From Candidatus Parvarchaeota archaeon UBA446 (GTDB lineage Archaea; Nanobdellota; Nanobdellia; Parvarchaeales; Parvarchaeaceae): a stretch of DNA of 53,602 bases. The notes under the pieces were generated by a model. That model saw nothing but the letters and a program-made list of their open reading frames with translations. It did no database searches and was not told the DNA's origin. The stretch is from the NCBI GenBank assembly GCA_002503215.1, contig DARG01000041.1:1-53602 (forward strand). Direction: 5' to 3'. This document shows positions 52,564 to 53,602 of the stretch, one piece after another (position 1 is the stretch's first letter; every line of letters starts with the position of its first letter). Position numbers and translations under genes: made by a program.

Positions 52564-53055
52564 ATGTTTAGAAAAAATTATAGTTCAAACGATTTACATG
52601 CATTTAGAGGAAAGCTAGATAGTATACTAATAGAGATAGGTGCAGAGAAAGTCGAAGATATGCTGGAACCGGCCTACTCTAGGCTATCTGAAGTGTTTAT
52701 ACGCGCTCGTGAGAAAGTATTTTACTCCATGGTAGAGAAGCGTCTTTTTCCTCCACAATCCAGTGATTACATAATTCAGAGCGGGAAGGAATATACCGTT
52801 GACATGCAGAACAGCTCTCAGTTGTTTTATATGAAAGGTATTTACAAAGATAGGAATTATAACAGCGATAAATTATATTTCGGCTTAAAGACAAAAGGAA
52901 GAGTCATACCTGCTGCTTATATAAAGGAAAGTCCAAGTGGTTTCTCTAAAGCTTATCTTAATTATGATGTAATAAAAGAAGTAGACAAAAAAACTTTTAA
53001 GAAATTGCTTGTTGCCACAGGGTTTGAACTTGCTAAATATAAAAATAGTGAGTAA
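52564..53055 (+). CDS. hypothetical soluble protein
   Basis: The 163-residue protein has an N-terminal helical half (LDSILIEIGAEKVEDMLE, then FIRAREKVFYSMVEKRLF) and a strand-rich second half (KLYFGLKTKGRVIPAAYIK). There is no signal peptide, membrane helix or cysteine pair. I do not recognise it. The start is supported by TATA spacing. It follows membrane module 2 by 39 bp in the same direction but has its own promoter. Confidence 0.65.
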   Translation: MFRKNYSSNDLHAFRGKLDSILIEIGAEKVEDMLEPAYSRLSEVFIRAREKVFYSMVEKRLFPPQSSDYIIQSGKEYTVDMQNSSQLFYMKGIYKDRNYNSDKLYFGLKTKGRVIPAAYIKESPSGFSKAYLNYDVIKEVDKKTFKKLLVATGFELAKYKNSE

Positions 53056-53602
53056 ATATAGATCGTTTGTATAAACACTCTATTTGCTATAAATTCAAGT
53101 TATCCTCTATTTAGGTATTTTCATATTAGATATACCTCCAATAGAAGTGGATTTCTTAATACTATATATATGATCAGATTAGGCTTATGATTTTAAAACC
53201 TTTTTATAATGTAATATATTTTTTAATGTGCACTATTATACAGGAAATTACAGTCATCTCTATAGTATATGATTACACTTGCCGTGCTATTCTAATAATA
53301 GTAGACAGATAGCTTTGAGCTTATTTTCCCAGATTATCTATTCCTCATTTGTAGCACTTACAGTACAACTGGTTCACTTTATTACAATGTTACAGAATCA
53401 ACAGTACAAAAGTATAATTACAAAGGTGTCATATCATCAAAAAAAAACAATTTTTTGTTTTAGTATAATTTGTTGGAAGCTGCCGAATAAACTGGGTATT
53501 ATGGGATGTTTTAGGTATAAGTATATCTATCTTGGAAGTTATTTCTATGCTTTTTTGTTTTCACTTGTATGCAAAAAATCTCAGTTATATCAAAATAAAG
53601 AG
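53056..53602. other. 547-base stretch without a supported gene
   Basis: This AT-rich stretch to the window end contains only short frames without initiation signals. One frame from about 53301 to 53462 is open and Ser/Thr/Tyr-rich (TYSTTGSLYYN) but has no start codon, and an ATG at 53501 runs off the window with no SD. It may hold promoter DNA for a gene beyond the edge or a decayed gene. Confidence 0.5.

Noticed and set aside
53227-53313. 28-codon frame starting MCTIIQEITV
   Set aside because: There is no SD and no family signal; length is within chance.
53301-53462. Open frame of about 53 codons rich in Ser, Thr and Tyr
   Set aside because: It has no ATG, GTG or TTG start and no promoter; it could be a gene remnant but cannot be supported.
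53501-53602. ATG-started frame running off the window end
   Set aside because: Only 34 codons are visible, with no SD and no TATA box at leaderless spacing.
1-53602. CRISPR arrays, insertion sequences, integrases, toxin-antitoxin or restriction genes
   Set aside because: I looked for regular repeats, transposase or nuclease motifs and flanking inverted repeats and found none.

Overview
This is a low-GC (roughly one third G+C), ATA-rich archaeal chromosome segment. The archaeal assignment rests on the gene content: an exosome/proteasome operon (Rrp4, Rrp41, Rrp42, SBDS, PsmA, Rnp2), RNA polymerase subunits L and K, SRP54, Nop5 and fibrillarin, archaeal-type phosphoglycerate mutase and an ER-type signal peptidase. 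The window opens with the last bases of a 16S rRNA gene. A protein gene follows on the same strand, and no 23S gene occurs anywhere in the 53 kb, so the rRNA genes are unlinked here, as in Thermoplasmata and several small DPANN (ARMAN-type) archaea. A P3A-type proton ATPase would suit an acidophile. I cannot fix the lineage more closely than a low-GC, possibly acidophilic, Thermoplasmata- or ARMAN-like archaeon.

Layout. 1-9840: 16S end, B12-dependent ribonucleotide reductase, rpoL, signal peptidase, a P-loop kinase, a glycogen-debranching-type glucosidase, RdgB, a NiCoT-like membrane protein, and a HAD phosphatase joined to an ABC exporter. 9997-13996: proton ATPase, a small coiled-coil protein, a GNAT enzyme, tRNA-Arg and a 45-residue zinc protein. 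13993-20866 (minus strand): one long overlapping operon reading TM protein - rnp2 - psmA - sbds - rrp4 - rrp41 - FAU-1 - rrp42 - rpoK, followed by srp54 and the zinc protein. 20948-23667: aldehyde dehydrogenase, an SDR and two tRNAs. 24604-29577: a SecB-like protein, GrpE-DnaK-DnaJ and a glycosyltransferase. 29618-34413: a surface protein, tRNA-Asp, a second ABC exporter and HisRS. 34414-41537: a compact PrkA - PrkA-like - DUF444/VWA - SpoVR operon with an elaborate leader. 41625-50615: Nop5/fibrillarin, phosphoglycerate mutase and DNA-maintenance or stress genes (PolX, KaiC-like, Xth, Dcd, Nth, Bcp). 50662-52524: two copies of a two-gene membrane-protein module flanking S-adenosylmethionine decarboxylase. 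The last 547 bases hold no convincing gene.

Translation signals are mixed. First genes of transcripts usually have a TATA box about 25 nt before the ATG (leaderless). Genes inside operons use stop/start overlaps or strong Shine-Dalgarno sites complementary to the visible 16S 3' end. The best candidates for undescribed biology are the PrkA-SpoVR operon with its leader, the duplicated membrane-protein module, a HisRS lacking the motif-3 arginine, a tRNA-Pro with an A34 anticodon, a Nop5 without its fibrillarin-binding domain, FAU-1 embedded in the exosome operon, and microproteins of 31 to 47 residues with good initiation signals.
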